Shown here piece by piece: positions 9,641 through 16,974 of a stretch of DNA of 64,000 nt. Below the pieces are notes generated by a model, which did no database searches, was not told where the DNA came from, and worked only from the letters and a program-made list of their open reading frames with translations. Numbering within the stretch: the first letter of the stretch is position 1; the number at the start of each line of letters is the position of its first letter. A program made the translations under genes and the position numbers. Origin of the DNA: Leptothermofonsia sichuanensis E412 (GTDB lineage Bacteria > Cyanobacteriota > Cyanobacteriia > Leptolyngbyales > Leptolyngbyaceae); the NCBI RefSeq assembly GCF_019891175.1, contig NZ_CP072600.1, forward strand, positions 4,774,001-4,838,000, written 5' to 3'.

Positions 9641-10110
9641 AAGACTACCTTCCCACGAATGCTACTTTTATCAAGAATTGGACGAACATACGGCAGCATG
9701 AATCGATGTAAACATCAGGGGGACTTCAGCCTATTGATTAAAGTCTCACAAGGTCACCACCTGAAATCCCACAATGGTTTCCTTAGTTACGCTACAGACG
9801 ATCCAATCACCAAGCATTCACTGTCTCTATACAATAGCTTCGCAATTTATCGCAAATTCTGCATGAAAGCTCTATGAGAAAGTTCTCACAGATTAAAAAC
9901 AGATTGGCAATCGATAGTGCCCCTGGGTGCCAAACTCCGGCTTAGTATCTCCTCAACGTTTGTGGTTGTTAATTTATCCTAGTGCAGGCTGGCAGGAATA
10001 ACCTTACAGCGCCTTTGATGCTCAACCTTAGAATTCCTCGAGATTTCGCCTGCTGCCTGCTGTCTGCTGCGCACGGGCATAGCCCTACATAATTCTGCCT
10101 TCTTGCACTA
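9641..10110. other. Intergenic leader of the ugd block and flank of the insertion sequence
   Basis: No convincing gene. It should hold the promoter of the leftward ugd block and the candidate operator at 9862-9888. The segment 10066-10107 (GCTGCGCACGGGCATAGCCC onward) recurs in inverted orientation at 33507-33550. The TA at 10109-10110 is the left target duplicate of the IS630-type element. Confidence 0.5.
9862..9888. promoter_or_regulatory. Candidate operator (CATGA, 13-base phase, TGAGAA-AG-TTCTCA)
   Basis: CATGA at 9862 is followed, 13 bases later, by the inverted repeat TGAGAAAGTTCTCA. Elements with the same order and spacing occur at 13280-13306 and 16752-16778. Read on the minus strand it is TTCTCA, then TTCATG, as spaced direct repeats, the form bound by OmpR-family regulators. 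It lies about 220 bp upstream of ugd. Function is inferred from recurrence only. Confidence 0.45.
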
Positions 10111-11324
10111 GTAGCTTGTCAAGAAAGAATTGAGGGATAGAGTCGCTTAAGTTTGATGCGAGCATCTTCAGTCGTAAATTGCCAATCAATGGTGCGAGAT
10201 TGATCATTTCTGCGTTCTTCCCAAGCAGCAATTTCCCGTTTCAACGTATCTTGATCTGGGATGCGACGATCCAAGCACTGACGGGCTAAAACACTGAGTT
10301 CAATTTCTGCCATGTTAAGCCAACTGCCATGTTTTGGTGTGTAATGAATCTCTAATTTGTCTAGAATCCGCTTGGCTTCTTGAGGTGCAAACGTCTCATA
10401 CAAGGCAGATGGGTCATGAATATTGAGTTGGTCATGCACGATGGTAATCCATTCGGCATCGGGGTAACGCACATCCACCAGATATTTCATTTGTTTGGCA
10501 TAGTCTTGTTTGGTGCGCCGTTCAGTGACTTCTACATGCCGCCATCCAGCTAAGGGTTCAGAAATCATGAAGAGATTACAGACCCCATTGCGTTCATATT
10601 CATAGTCATAGCGCTTCGGTTGACCGGGTTGGGGGGAGGGGAACTTGCGTTTCGAGGACTAATTGTTTGCTGGTTTCATCGAAACAAACGACCGGGTAGC
10701 GCGGGTCATAAGGGCGTGTATAAACGCTCAAAACATCTTCCATGTAGTAAACAAACTCGCCATTGGACTTCGGCGGAATTACCCAGCATTCCTGCAACCA
10801 GGGTTTGAGTTCGTTTTTTTCAGCGTTTGCCGCACGGTTTCATGCGAAATGCTCTCTACATATCCCAACTCAACCAGTTGGTCTGCTAACAGGCGAACGC
10901 TCCATTTCCCTTGTCCTTCAGGAGTCTCGGCACACGCCAGCGCAATCAAATGCGCTTCTTGTTCGCCATCGAGTAAGCGGGGCTTGGTTCGACTTGGAGT
11001 TTGACGCCCTAAGGCAGCCTCTAAACTCTGTGCAACAAAGCGTTGCCGGACTCGTTCAATCGTAGATACGCTAATATCGAGTGCATCACTGATATCTTGA
11101 TCCCGCCAACCGCCGCCTTCCTGGTTGATGTCAGCTTTCAGCAAAATTCGAGCATGATTGAGTTTATAAACGGATGTTTTTCCGGTTGTTGTCAGACTTT
11201 CTAAAGTCTCCCGCTCTTCACAGCTAAGGGCTACGATGTATCTCTTTTGGGGCATGGTTGGTAAGAGGTATCTGCCTCTCCATTCTCCCCTAATCTATCC
11301 ATCAAAACAAAGTTGACAGACTAC
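10111..11324 (-). mobile_element. IS630-family insertion sequence, decayed
   Basis: 1214 bp bounded by terminal inverted repeats that start GTAG, then CT or TC, then TGTCAA at both ends, with a TA duplicate on each side (10109-10110 and 11325-11326) inside CTAG. TA targeting is characteristic of IS630/Tc1-type elements. The inside carries one transposase gene on the minus strand, broken twice. The right end is inserted exactly at the border of the repeat at 11325-11432, so the element landed in, or used, a CTAG at the edge of that repeat. Two shorter repeats at 41132-41225 and 44949-45041 share its terminal sequences. Confidence 0.85.
10119..11255 (-). pseudogene. IS630-type DDE transposase, two frame breaks
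   Basis: Reading leftward, the N-terminal part (11255 to about 10800) is a helix-turn-helix region (WRDQDISDALDISVSTIERV). The second frame (about 10805 to 10606) carries the first catalytic Asp in VVCFDETS. The third (about 10610 to 10119) carries the second Asp in IVHDQLNIH and the Glu in GSWLNMAEIELS. The first break falls in a run of seven A (minus strand) and needs a -1 shift, so it could be programmed slippage. The second lies in a C-rich run near 10620 and needs the opposite shift, which looks like a disabling indel. The last 20 residues are otherwise normal and the stop sits in the terminal repeat. Probably non-functional. Confidence 0.82.
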
Positions 11325-11432
11325 TAGTGTTCCGTCAGGAAAATTTTGACGGGTCGCAGACCCTCAAAATTTAACTTCAATCAGCCTTTCAGTATTCAGT
11401 TACCTGTCAAATTCAATTTGACAGACCACTAG
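11325..11432. repeat. MITE-like repeat abutting the IS630 element
   Basis: About 108 bp bounded by CTAGTG at the left and CACTAG at the right. The inner ends are imperfect inverted repeats: TTCCGTCAGGAAAATTTTGA against the reverse complement of CAAATTCAATTTGACAGAC. The terminal pattern (CTAGTG, then TC-GTCA) resembles the ends of the adjacent insertion sequence and of the repeats at 41132 and 44949. No coding capacity. Confidence 0.55.
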
Positions 11433-11692
11433 CCCTGATGGCTACAGCTACAGGAAAAGGCAACCAAGATTCCCGACTTCTTGGTTGGAATTCTGATTAC
11501 TCAGGCTAAACCCGATTAAGAAACCAGGAATCTGGCAGCCATCATCTCTTCATTCAGCAGCGCCAAAGAATCAACTTGATATATGGGAAATATGCACCGA
11601 CAAGGGTTGCTGGGTTAATAAATTACGTACTATGAATTGGTATGGCAGATTATCTAAAGGAAGCGTCTCAGTACTCATCTGATTTGAACGGG

Positions 11693-12841
11693 CTATTCTT
11701 TTTCAAATGCTGCAAGTTGAGCTTGTATCTGATGCAGTTCCTCTAGTGTCTTTTGCAGAGACTGCTCTTTTCGCCTGAGTTCCTGATTGTATTCTCGTAC
11801 CTTTTTTTCCAAAACTTGACTATAGACTTCCAATTGTTCATTAGTATCTGCTTGAGTTTTCAGGAGTTGCTGCACTTCCTGAATCAAGCGGTTTAACGAT
11901 GTGGCTAAAATACCAATTTCGTCATGGGTGACCACACGTGCCTGCAAGTCAAAATTGGACTCCTCAATTGCTTGTTGCGCCACATAGGTAACTGCCTGGA
12001 TAGGGCGGACGATCGCCCAATTCATATACCCCGCAAGCAGAGTTGCGATTACCACTGACAGCACTAGGCTGACAGCAATAATCTGCAACCGCAGTTTTTC
12101 TACATTTCGCAGGTCGGTTTTGGCTTGATTGTATTCTGCTGCGGTCACCTCAACCAGATGGGTAATCTCATTCAAGAAGTCATCCAGGGTAAAAACCTGG
12201 GAATTGTGCATAAAATTGAATAGTTTTGCCTGAGTGGCGTTTATACTCTCCGGAGTGAGGTTCTGGGGGTTGCTGGACTGAAAGAGTTTTTCTGACTGTC
12301 CAAGATAATTATCAAAGTTTTTGTAAGTTCGCATCAATCGCTCAAATGCGACTTTCTCTGGGGTGGTATCCTTAGACCGCCGCTGAGGATTGCTAAAAAT
12401 TTCTCTAAACTCACCCCATGCCTGCCGTGCTTCGGCAACATACTCAACCAATTGAGGATACTTTTGTCGCCATAGAGCAGGCTGCTCCATGTAAAGAATC
12501 AACTTATGCTGCTTGGTTCGGACGCGAAAGACAGCAGCTTTTAGACGATAGACATGATAGAGTTCTTCAATCGCATCTTCCTCTTTCTCATGGGCCTCTT
12601 TTTGATAGTAATCAGCCGTCATAAAGCCAGCCGCTGTCCCCAACATCACCACGCCAAGGACAACCACATATCCCAGAAAAATTTTTTGCCCGACTCTCAA
12701 ACGCCCTAACCAACCACTCATCCCATCCCACAGTGGAAAGTTCGAGTCTCTAACCAAAGATTGAGTGTCGCTATCTACAGAGACGAGAGACGCATTTCGT
12801 GGTAAGCGAGTTATGAACCTGTCAGGTGGGTCTGGATGCAT
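11693..12841 (-). CDS. HAMP-domain membrane sensor lacking a histidine kinase domain
   Basis: 382 residues. The first transmembrane segment is at about 55-75 (IFLGYVVVLGVVMLGTAAGF), followed by a roughly 190-residue helical extracytoplasmic region. The second is at about 255-275 (LQIIAVSLVLSVVIATLLAG), then a HAMP domain (RPIQAVTYVAQQAIEESNFD) and a long coiled coil to the end (LEVYSQVLEKKVREYNQELR). In normal cyanobacterial kinases the coiled coil leads into the HisKA box; here the protein stops at IQAQLAAFEKE, just before it. The start overlaps the preceding receiver gene by 31 bp. An internal ATG at codon 41 is possible. It may be a truncated kinase or a sensor that signals through coiled-coil contact; which one is not decided by the sequence. 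Confidence 0.8.
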   Translation of the reverse strand: MHPDPPDRFITRLPRNASLVSVDSDTQSLVRDSNFPLWDGMSGWLGRLRVGQKIFLGYVVVLGVVMLGTAAGFMTADYYQKEAHEKEEDAIEELYHVYRLKAAVFRVRTKQHKLILYMEQPALWRQKYPQLVEYVAEARQAWGEFREIFSNPQRRSKDTTPEKVAFERLMRTYKNFDNYLGQSEKLFQSSNPQNLTPESINATQAKLFNFMHNSQVFTLDDFLNEITHLVEVTAAEYNQAKTDLRNVEKLRLQIIAVSLVLSVVIATLLAGYMNWAIVRPIQAVTYVAQQAIEESNFDLQARVVTHDEIGILATSLNRLIQEVQQLLKTQADTNEQLEVYSQVLEKKVREYNQELRRKEQSLQKTLEELHQIQAQLAAFEKE

Positions 12842-13185
12842 TCCAACAAGTCTTTAAAGCGAAAGGGCTTAGTTATATAATCCGTTGCACCGCTGCGGAG
12901 AGCAAATATCCTCTCCTGTTCATCCTTACACGCTGTTACAATGATGATGGGACGCACTTCACCCTGGCTGCGCAGTTCTTTTAACACCCCCCACCCATTG
13001 ACTACTGGTAGACCCAAATCGAGAAGCATCAAGTCAAATCCATCTTCTCGAGCAATCCGAAGCGCCTTTTCTCCGTCTTCAGCGATCGCAGTGGTAAATC
13101 CTTGCTTTGTCAGTCCTTTATCAATAAAAGCTGCCAGGCGCTCTTCATCTTCAACAATTAAAATTTGAGAACTATGGCAGGACAT
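12811..13185 (-). CDS. Receiver-only response regulator
   Basis: 124 residues forming one REC domain: acidic pocket in ILIVEDEERLAAF, phospho-accepting Asp in LMLLDLGLP, the Thr in IIIVTACKD and the Lys in ITKPFRFKDLL. The sequence is close to the receiver half of the neighbouring OmpR-type regulator (both end the domain with TKPFRF), but the DNA-binding domain is absent and the chain ends at THLTGS. It overlaps the start of the downstream HAMP protein by 31 bp, so the two are probably translated together. It could act as a phosphate sink or CheY-like messenger. A candidate operator at 13280-13306 lies about 95 bp upstream. Confidence 0.88.
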   Translation of the reverse strand: MSCHSSQILIVEDEERLAAFIDKGLTKQGFTTAIAEDGEKALRIAREDGFDLMLLDLGLPVVNGWGVLKELRSQGEVRPIIIVTACKDEQERIFALRSGATDYITKPFRFKDLLECIQTHLTGS

Positions 13186-13279
13186 ACTGTAAAGATTGCT
13201 TTATTGAATAAGATACGCCTGGTTTGTAAAATCAGTTTTTAAAATGATTCCTTATTATTATAAGCTTACATGAAATTGC

Positions 13280-13306
13280 CATGAATGTATGATGAGAATT
13301 TCCTCA
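13280..13306. promoter_or_regulatory. Candidate operator upstream of the receiver/HAMP pair
   Basis: CATGA at 13280 is followed, 13 bases later, by TGAGAATTTCCTCA, the same arrangement as at 9862 and 16752. On the minus strand the region reads TTCTCAT, TTCATGG, TTCATGT as direct repeats starting 13 and then 11 bases apart. That phase is typical of OmpR/PhoB-family binding sites. It overlaps the last codon of the OmpR-type regulator gene. Confidence 0.45.
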
Positions 13307-13972
13307 TGCTCGCAGACGATACCCCATACCGCGTACAGTTTCAATCAGGTTGCTGCCCAGCTTTTTGCGAAGATAGCCCACGTAAACGTCCACAATATTA
13401 GAACCAGGGTCGTAACTATAACCCCAAACCTGATCCAGCAGTTGCTCTCGACTGAGCACCTGTCCGGGATGGCGCAGAAAAGCTTCTGCCATAGTGAACT
13501 CACGGGCAGGGAGTTCCAAAATGGTATCCCCCACAGTCACCTGTCGGGTGCGCAGGTTCAGGCTGATAGTGCCTGCCCGTAAAATAGATTGTTCTTCACC
13601 GTTAATGGCTGGCATACGACGCAGACGCACCCTGACCCGTGCTAATAGTTCCTCAAACCGAAATGGTTTGGTGACATAATCATCAGCCCCTCCCTCTAAC
13701 CCTGCTACCTTATCATGGATATCATCCCGGGCAGTAAGAATAATAATAGGAAAGGTCTGCCCCTGCCCACGCAGTTCTTCCAAAACCTCTAAACCATCTT
13801 TTTCAGGTAGTCCCAGATCAAGAATCAGCAGGTCAAATGAGTGGTTTTGAGTCAGATCTAATGCCTCTAAGCCACTGCTCACTGCGGTGGTAGTAAATCC
13901 ATTGGAGCGTAACCCCTTCTCCAGAAAAGTAGCAATACGAGGTTCATCTTCGGCGATGAGGATATGCGACAT
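13304..13972 (-). CDS. OmpR-family response regulator
   Basis: 222 residues from the ATG at 13972. It has an N-terminal REC domain (ILIAEDEPRIATFL, phospho-accepting Asp in LLILDLGLPEKDG, Lys in VTKPFRFEELL) and a C-terminal winged helix (LELPAREFTMAEAFLRHPG, then VDVYVGYLRKKLG and VRGMGYRLRA). An AAGGAG site nine bases before 13972 supports this start rather than the open codons upstream. It overlaps the end of the preceding sensor kinase by 29 bp, so the pair is a translationally coupled two-component system. The repeated operator-like element in the window is a plausible target, but that is inference. Confidence 0.93.
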   Translation of the reverse strand: MSHILIAEDEPRIATFLEKGLRSNGFTTTAVSSGLEALDLTQNHSFDLLILDLGLPEKDGLEVLEELRGQGQTFPIIILTARDDIHDKVAGLEGGADDYVTKPFRFEELLARVRVRLRRMPAINGEEQSILRAGTISLNLRTRQVTVGDTILELPAREFTMAEAFLRHPGQVLSREQLLDQVWGYSYDPGSNIVDVYVGYLRKKLGSNLIETVRGMGYRLRA

Positions 13973-15557
13973 AGCTAACTGTCTCCTTGGGTGGATCGAG
14001 GGGCAAAACAATGGTGAATATAGAGCCAGAGCCAAGTTTGCTCCGAACTAACACCTGTCCATTATGAGCTTGAGCGATCGCCTGAACAATAGACAGTCCC
14101 AGCCCCGCTCCTTCCACGCGCCGACTGTTAGTAGCGCGGGCAAATCGCTCAAAAATCCGCTTCTGGTCTGGTAGAGGAATCCCCTCCCCAGTGTCTCGTA
14201 CCCAAAAGCGAACCTTGCCTTTAGCGATCGTAGAGCCAATTGCAATCATATCTTCATCACAAGTGTGTTGGGCGGCATTTTGTGCCAGATTCATAACTGC
14301 CTCTGTAATCCGCTCCCGATCAACCACAATTTTCCCACGCGCCACTTCATCCAACTGCCAGTCTCGTTCAGCCAGTGCCGTTGCTTTAGCGAATAATTCC
14401 TCCGTCAACTCAGCCGCATCCACAGTTGCCAGATGGAGGAAATCTGCCCGTTCTGCTTTTGCCAGCAAAATCATGTCATCCACCAATCGGCTCATCCGAT
14501 CCAGTTCACTCATCACAATCGCCAGCGTTTCCTGTTGTTCAGCGGGATCATCCCCCATCAGTTCCAGGTGCCCTCGAATAATGGTGAGAGGGGTACGCAG
14601 TTCGTGCCCGGCGTCATTTACAAATTCTCGATGGGTGCCAAAGGCAGCCTCCAGGCGATCCATCATACTGTTGAAGGTAGTTGCCAGCTTGGCGATTTCT
14701 CCTTTGCCCTGCACAGGCAATCGCTGAGATAAATCAGTTTCGCTAATGATCTGGGCGGTATCAGTAATAGTTCTTAGTGGAGCCAGCACTCGCCCAGCAG
14801 CGAGCCAGGCAAGTACCAGTGAAATTAAAAACAAGGCAAAGGATACCTGCATGATCACAATAAACGCATCAATAATTTCTAGGCGTTCTCCAGCCGTTGC
14901 ATGAGCAATTACAAACACTCCCTGGGGTTGCCCACTTACCTTAATTGGTTCAACCATGTAAAGAATTTTGCCCACCTCAGGGGTTGTAACTTCTGTCTCT
15001 CCCTGAGAGGGCTGAGTCTGTTTGCTCCATTGCCGCATCAAATTTCCAGCCTTGCTAAGTGGTTCAGGGCGTGCTCTGGGACTGGATTTAAAGAACTTGC
15101 CATCAACAAACGTGATCAGAAAAGTGTCATCTTTGGGAATACGGTAAAGCAAGTATTGTTTGAAGAACTCTGTTAAATCTTGCCTGGAACTGGATGGAAT
15201 GGTATGACTTCTATGCAGTACTTCTCTCAGCGGCTCCAGATCATCTGAACTGAGAACACTTGTGTTTTGAGGAAATCGATAGTCATAGGCAACCAGAGTT
15301 CGGAAAATCTCCATCTCTTCTACCATATGGCGACGAACTCGCTCATCAATCCGATGAAACAAGAGATAGCGGAAAGCTGGAATTCCTGCTAGAAACACAA
15401 TGCCAAGAATGAACACATACCACAGGAGGATGCGAGTCCGGGCTTCTCCCCAGATATCACACCAGGCGCGGTAGAGGGAAGGAAAGCGTAAACCTGGAGA
15501 GCGGTTTGCAATTGGTTTCCTTGTGGGTTGTTGTGCATTTCTCTCTGCTTGTTTCAT
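13944..15557 (-). CDS. HAMP sensor histidine kinase, partner of the OmpR-type regulator
   Basis: 537 residues. Transmembrane helices at about 44-66 (ILLWYVFILGIVFLAGIPAF) and 229-252 flank an extracytoplasmic sensor domain of about 160 residues. A HAMP domain follows (about 253-305), then HisKA with phospho-accepting His318 (DAGHELRTPLTIIRGHLEL) and a complete HATPase with the N box (AVMNLAQNAAQHT), G1 (VRDTGEGIPL) and G2 (RVEGAGLGLSIV). Its last 29 bp overlap the response regulator gene. The kinase at 16975-18621 is a close paralogue along its whole length, including the sensor domain. Confidence 0.93.
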   Translation of the reverse strand: MKQAERNAQQPTRKPIANRSPGLRFPSLYRAWCDIWGEARTRILLWYVFILGIVFLAGIPAFRYLLFHRIDERVRRHMVEEMEIFRTLVAYDYRFPQNTSVLSSDDLEPLREVLHRSHTIPSSSRQDLTEFFKQYLLYRIPKDDTFLITFVDGKFFKSSPRARPEPLSKAGNLMRQWSKQTQPSQGETEVTTPEVGKILYMVEPIKVSGQPQGVFVIAHATAGERLEIIDAFIVIMQVSFALFLISLVLAWLAAGRVLAPLRTITDTAQIISETDLSQRLPVQGKGEIAKLATTFNSMMDRLEAAFGTHREFVNDAGHELRTPLTIIRGHLELMGDDPAEQQETLAIVMSELDRMSRLVDDMILLAKAERADFLHLATVDAAELTEELFAKATALAERDWQLDEVARGKIVVDRERITEAVMNLAQNAAQHTCDEDMIAIGSTIAKGKVRFWVRDTGEGIPLPDQKRIFERFARATNSRRVEGAGLGLSIVQAIAQAHNGQVLVRSKLGSGSIFTIVLPLDPPKETVSYVAYPHRRR

Positions 15558-15703
15558 CAGTAGCCGCCCCCAACCATTTGTGCACCAATACCTTCTAATG
15601 ATTATCTATAATGACTATCTAATCATTATCTGCATTTGATTATCTGCACTACACCCGTCAACCCCAAGTAGCAAAGTATTCAACACTGCTGCTTCGCTTT
15701 CAT

Positions 15704-16102
15704 TTAGAGACAATTTAATACCCTGCCAACTCTGCTCAAAACATCCTGAATTCGGTATGGTTTTGCAATATAATCCAGACCGCCAACCGCAAAGGCTTGT
15801 TCCCTGGCAGAAGATGTGTCAAGCGCACTGATGAAGATCACTGGAATCCTTGCTGTGGCTGGATCTGATTTGAGCCGACGGCAAACCTCATAACCATCCA
15901 TTTCTGGCAGATTAATATCGAGCAAGATTAAATTGGGAGGAGAAAATTGGGTGGAGCGCAGCGCCATCTCGCCACTTGTGGCACAGCGAACGTCATATCC
16001 CTCTCGCCGCAGTAAAGTAGACAGAAGCTTCAAGTTAACCACGGTATCATCAACAACTAAAATCTCGCCTGGATAGGAACCCTGCACATTGGATTGATTC
16101 AT
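15704..16102 (-). CDS. Receiver-only response regulator (PleD/hybrid-type REC)
   Basis: 132 residues: ILVVDDTVVNLKLLSTLLRR, phospho-accepting Asp in LILLDINLPEMDGYEVC, and IFISALDTSS then YIAKPYRIQDVL. This REC subtype is the one found in cyanobacterial hybrid kinases and in PatA/PleD-like proteins, unlike the OmpR-type receivers next to it. No output domain follows. The ATG at 16102 was preferred over the GTG directly before it. It is transcribed leftward, 146 bp before the sensor kinase on the same strand, and may be co-transcribed with it. Confidence 0.88.
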   Translation of the reverse strand: MNQSNVQGSYPGEILVVDDTVVNLKLLSTLLRREGYDVRCATSGEMALRSTQFSPPNLILLDINLPEMDGYEVCRRLKSDPATARIPVIFISALDTSSAREQAFAVGGLDYIAKPYRIQDVLSRVGRVLNCL

Positions 16103-16550
16103 CACAGTTAAATCCTATATCAAATTTGTTAGTTTGACCTGAAATCCAAACCTGCTCATGGGTTCTCCCGAATTTTCAGCCTGGGGGGATACTGACCAGA
16201 CTTCTAATCTTTCAAGAAAAAATCGGATTAACAATTTAGATTAAAGTCATATCAGTCCTGCAATCGAGTGCACTGGTGACAATTAAGGTATTCTGTATAT
16301 GAAGCATTCCGAATCAGAAAGGAAACTAATTCTTAAATATTATTCTTTGAATCAGGATGCAAGGATTGAATAGACACAGGTTCGATTCAGGAACCAAGTA
16401 GTGCACTACTAACAGCATCTAAAGATAACACTTAGGTCATCTGGTTTTGATCTATTTAAGAAGTGAGCTACTCGCCCCAGTCAGGGTATTAGTGGGGGCA
16501 ACCATCCAGAGTCAGAATACAGAATCCACACTTTTCTGATTTCTGGTTTT

Positions 16551-16580
16551 TAGTTCAAACTAATTTCTAGTTCAAACTAA
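16551..16580. repeat. Direct repeat TAGTTCAAACTAA x2
   Basis: Two identical 13-base copies start 17 bases apart, with a partial inverted copy (TTTGAACTA) about 30 bases downstream. A related tandem, GTGGTTCAAA x3, occurs at 44912-44945 upstream of an outer-membrane protein gene. Possible regulator-binding repeats; no direct evidence. Confidence 0.4.
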
Positions 16581-16751
16581 AATAGCTGAAAATAACTTAC
16601 CAATTTTGGTTTGAACTATGAGGACGTGGATCCACCATGAAACCTTAATACATGAAACCCTATATGCAGTACACACTTTCAACATTTAACTGATTAGATT
16701 AAAGAGAAAAGTCTTATTCTACACTAATTTGCCTTAACCGAATGAATCTTC

Positions 16752-16778
16752 CATGAGTTTTTTGTGAGAAAGTTCTCA
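16752..16778. promoter_or_regulatory. Candidate operator upstream of the second sensor kinase
   Basis: CATGA at 16752, then TGAGAAAGTTCTCA starting at 16765. The 14-base inverted repeat is identical to the one at 9875-9888 and is 13 bases from CATGA in both cases. It lies about 200 bp before the kinase start at 16975. Confidence 0.45.
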
Positions 16779-16974
16779 CTTTTTCCAGCCGTTGACAGTA
16801 GCAATTCCTGAGTACCATTCATTCAGTTTTAGATTTTAGCCATTGGTTTTTAGCCGTCTGAACAGGACAACAGCTTTAATTCATGAACTGTTGTATTTCC
16901 TATCTGAATTGGTATCATTGGGACAAGTATGTTTGGTTTTATTCTTAGATCCTATCGATGAGGAAAGAGTCTCA

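Larger units (their letters stand above)
16103..16974. other. Divergent intergenic region of the signalling cluster
   Basis: 872 bp without a convincing gene between a leftward receiver gene and a rightward sensor kinase. It is AT-rich and holds two direct copies of TAGTTCAAACTAA (16551-16563 and 16568-16580), an inverted TTTGAACTA near 16610, and the operator-like palindrome at 16752-16778. These are the expected location and form of regulator-binding sites. Confidence 0.5.

Noticed and set aside
9413-9877. 154-codon plus-strand frame
   Set aside because: Mostly antisense to ugd, extending into the leader; composition is not coding-like.
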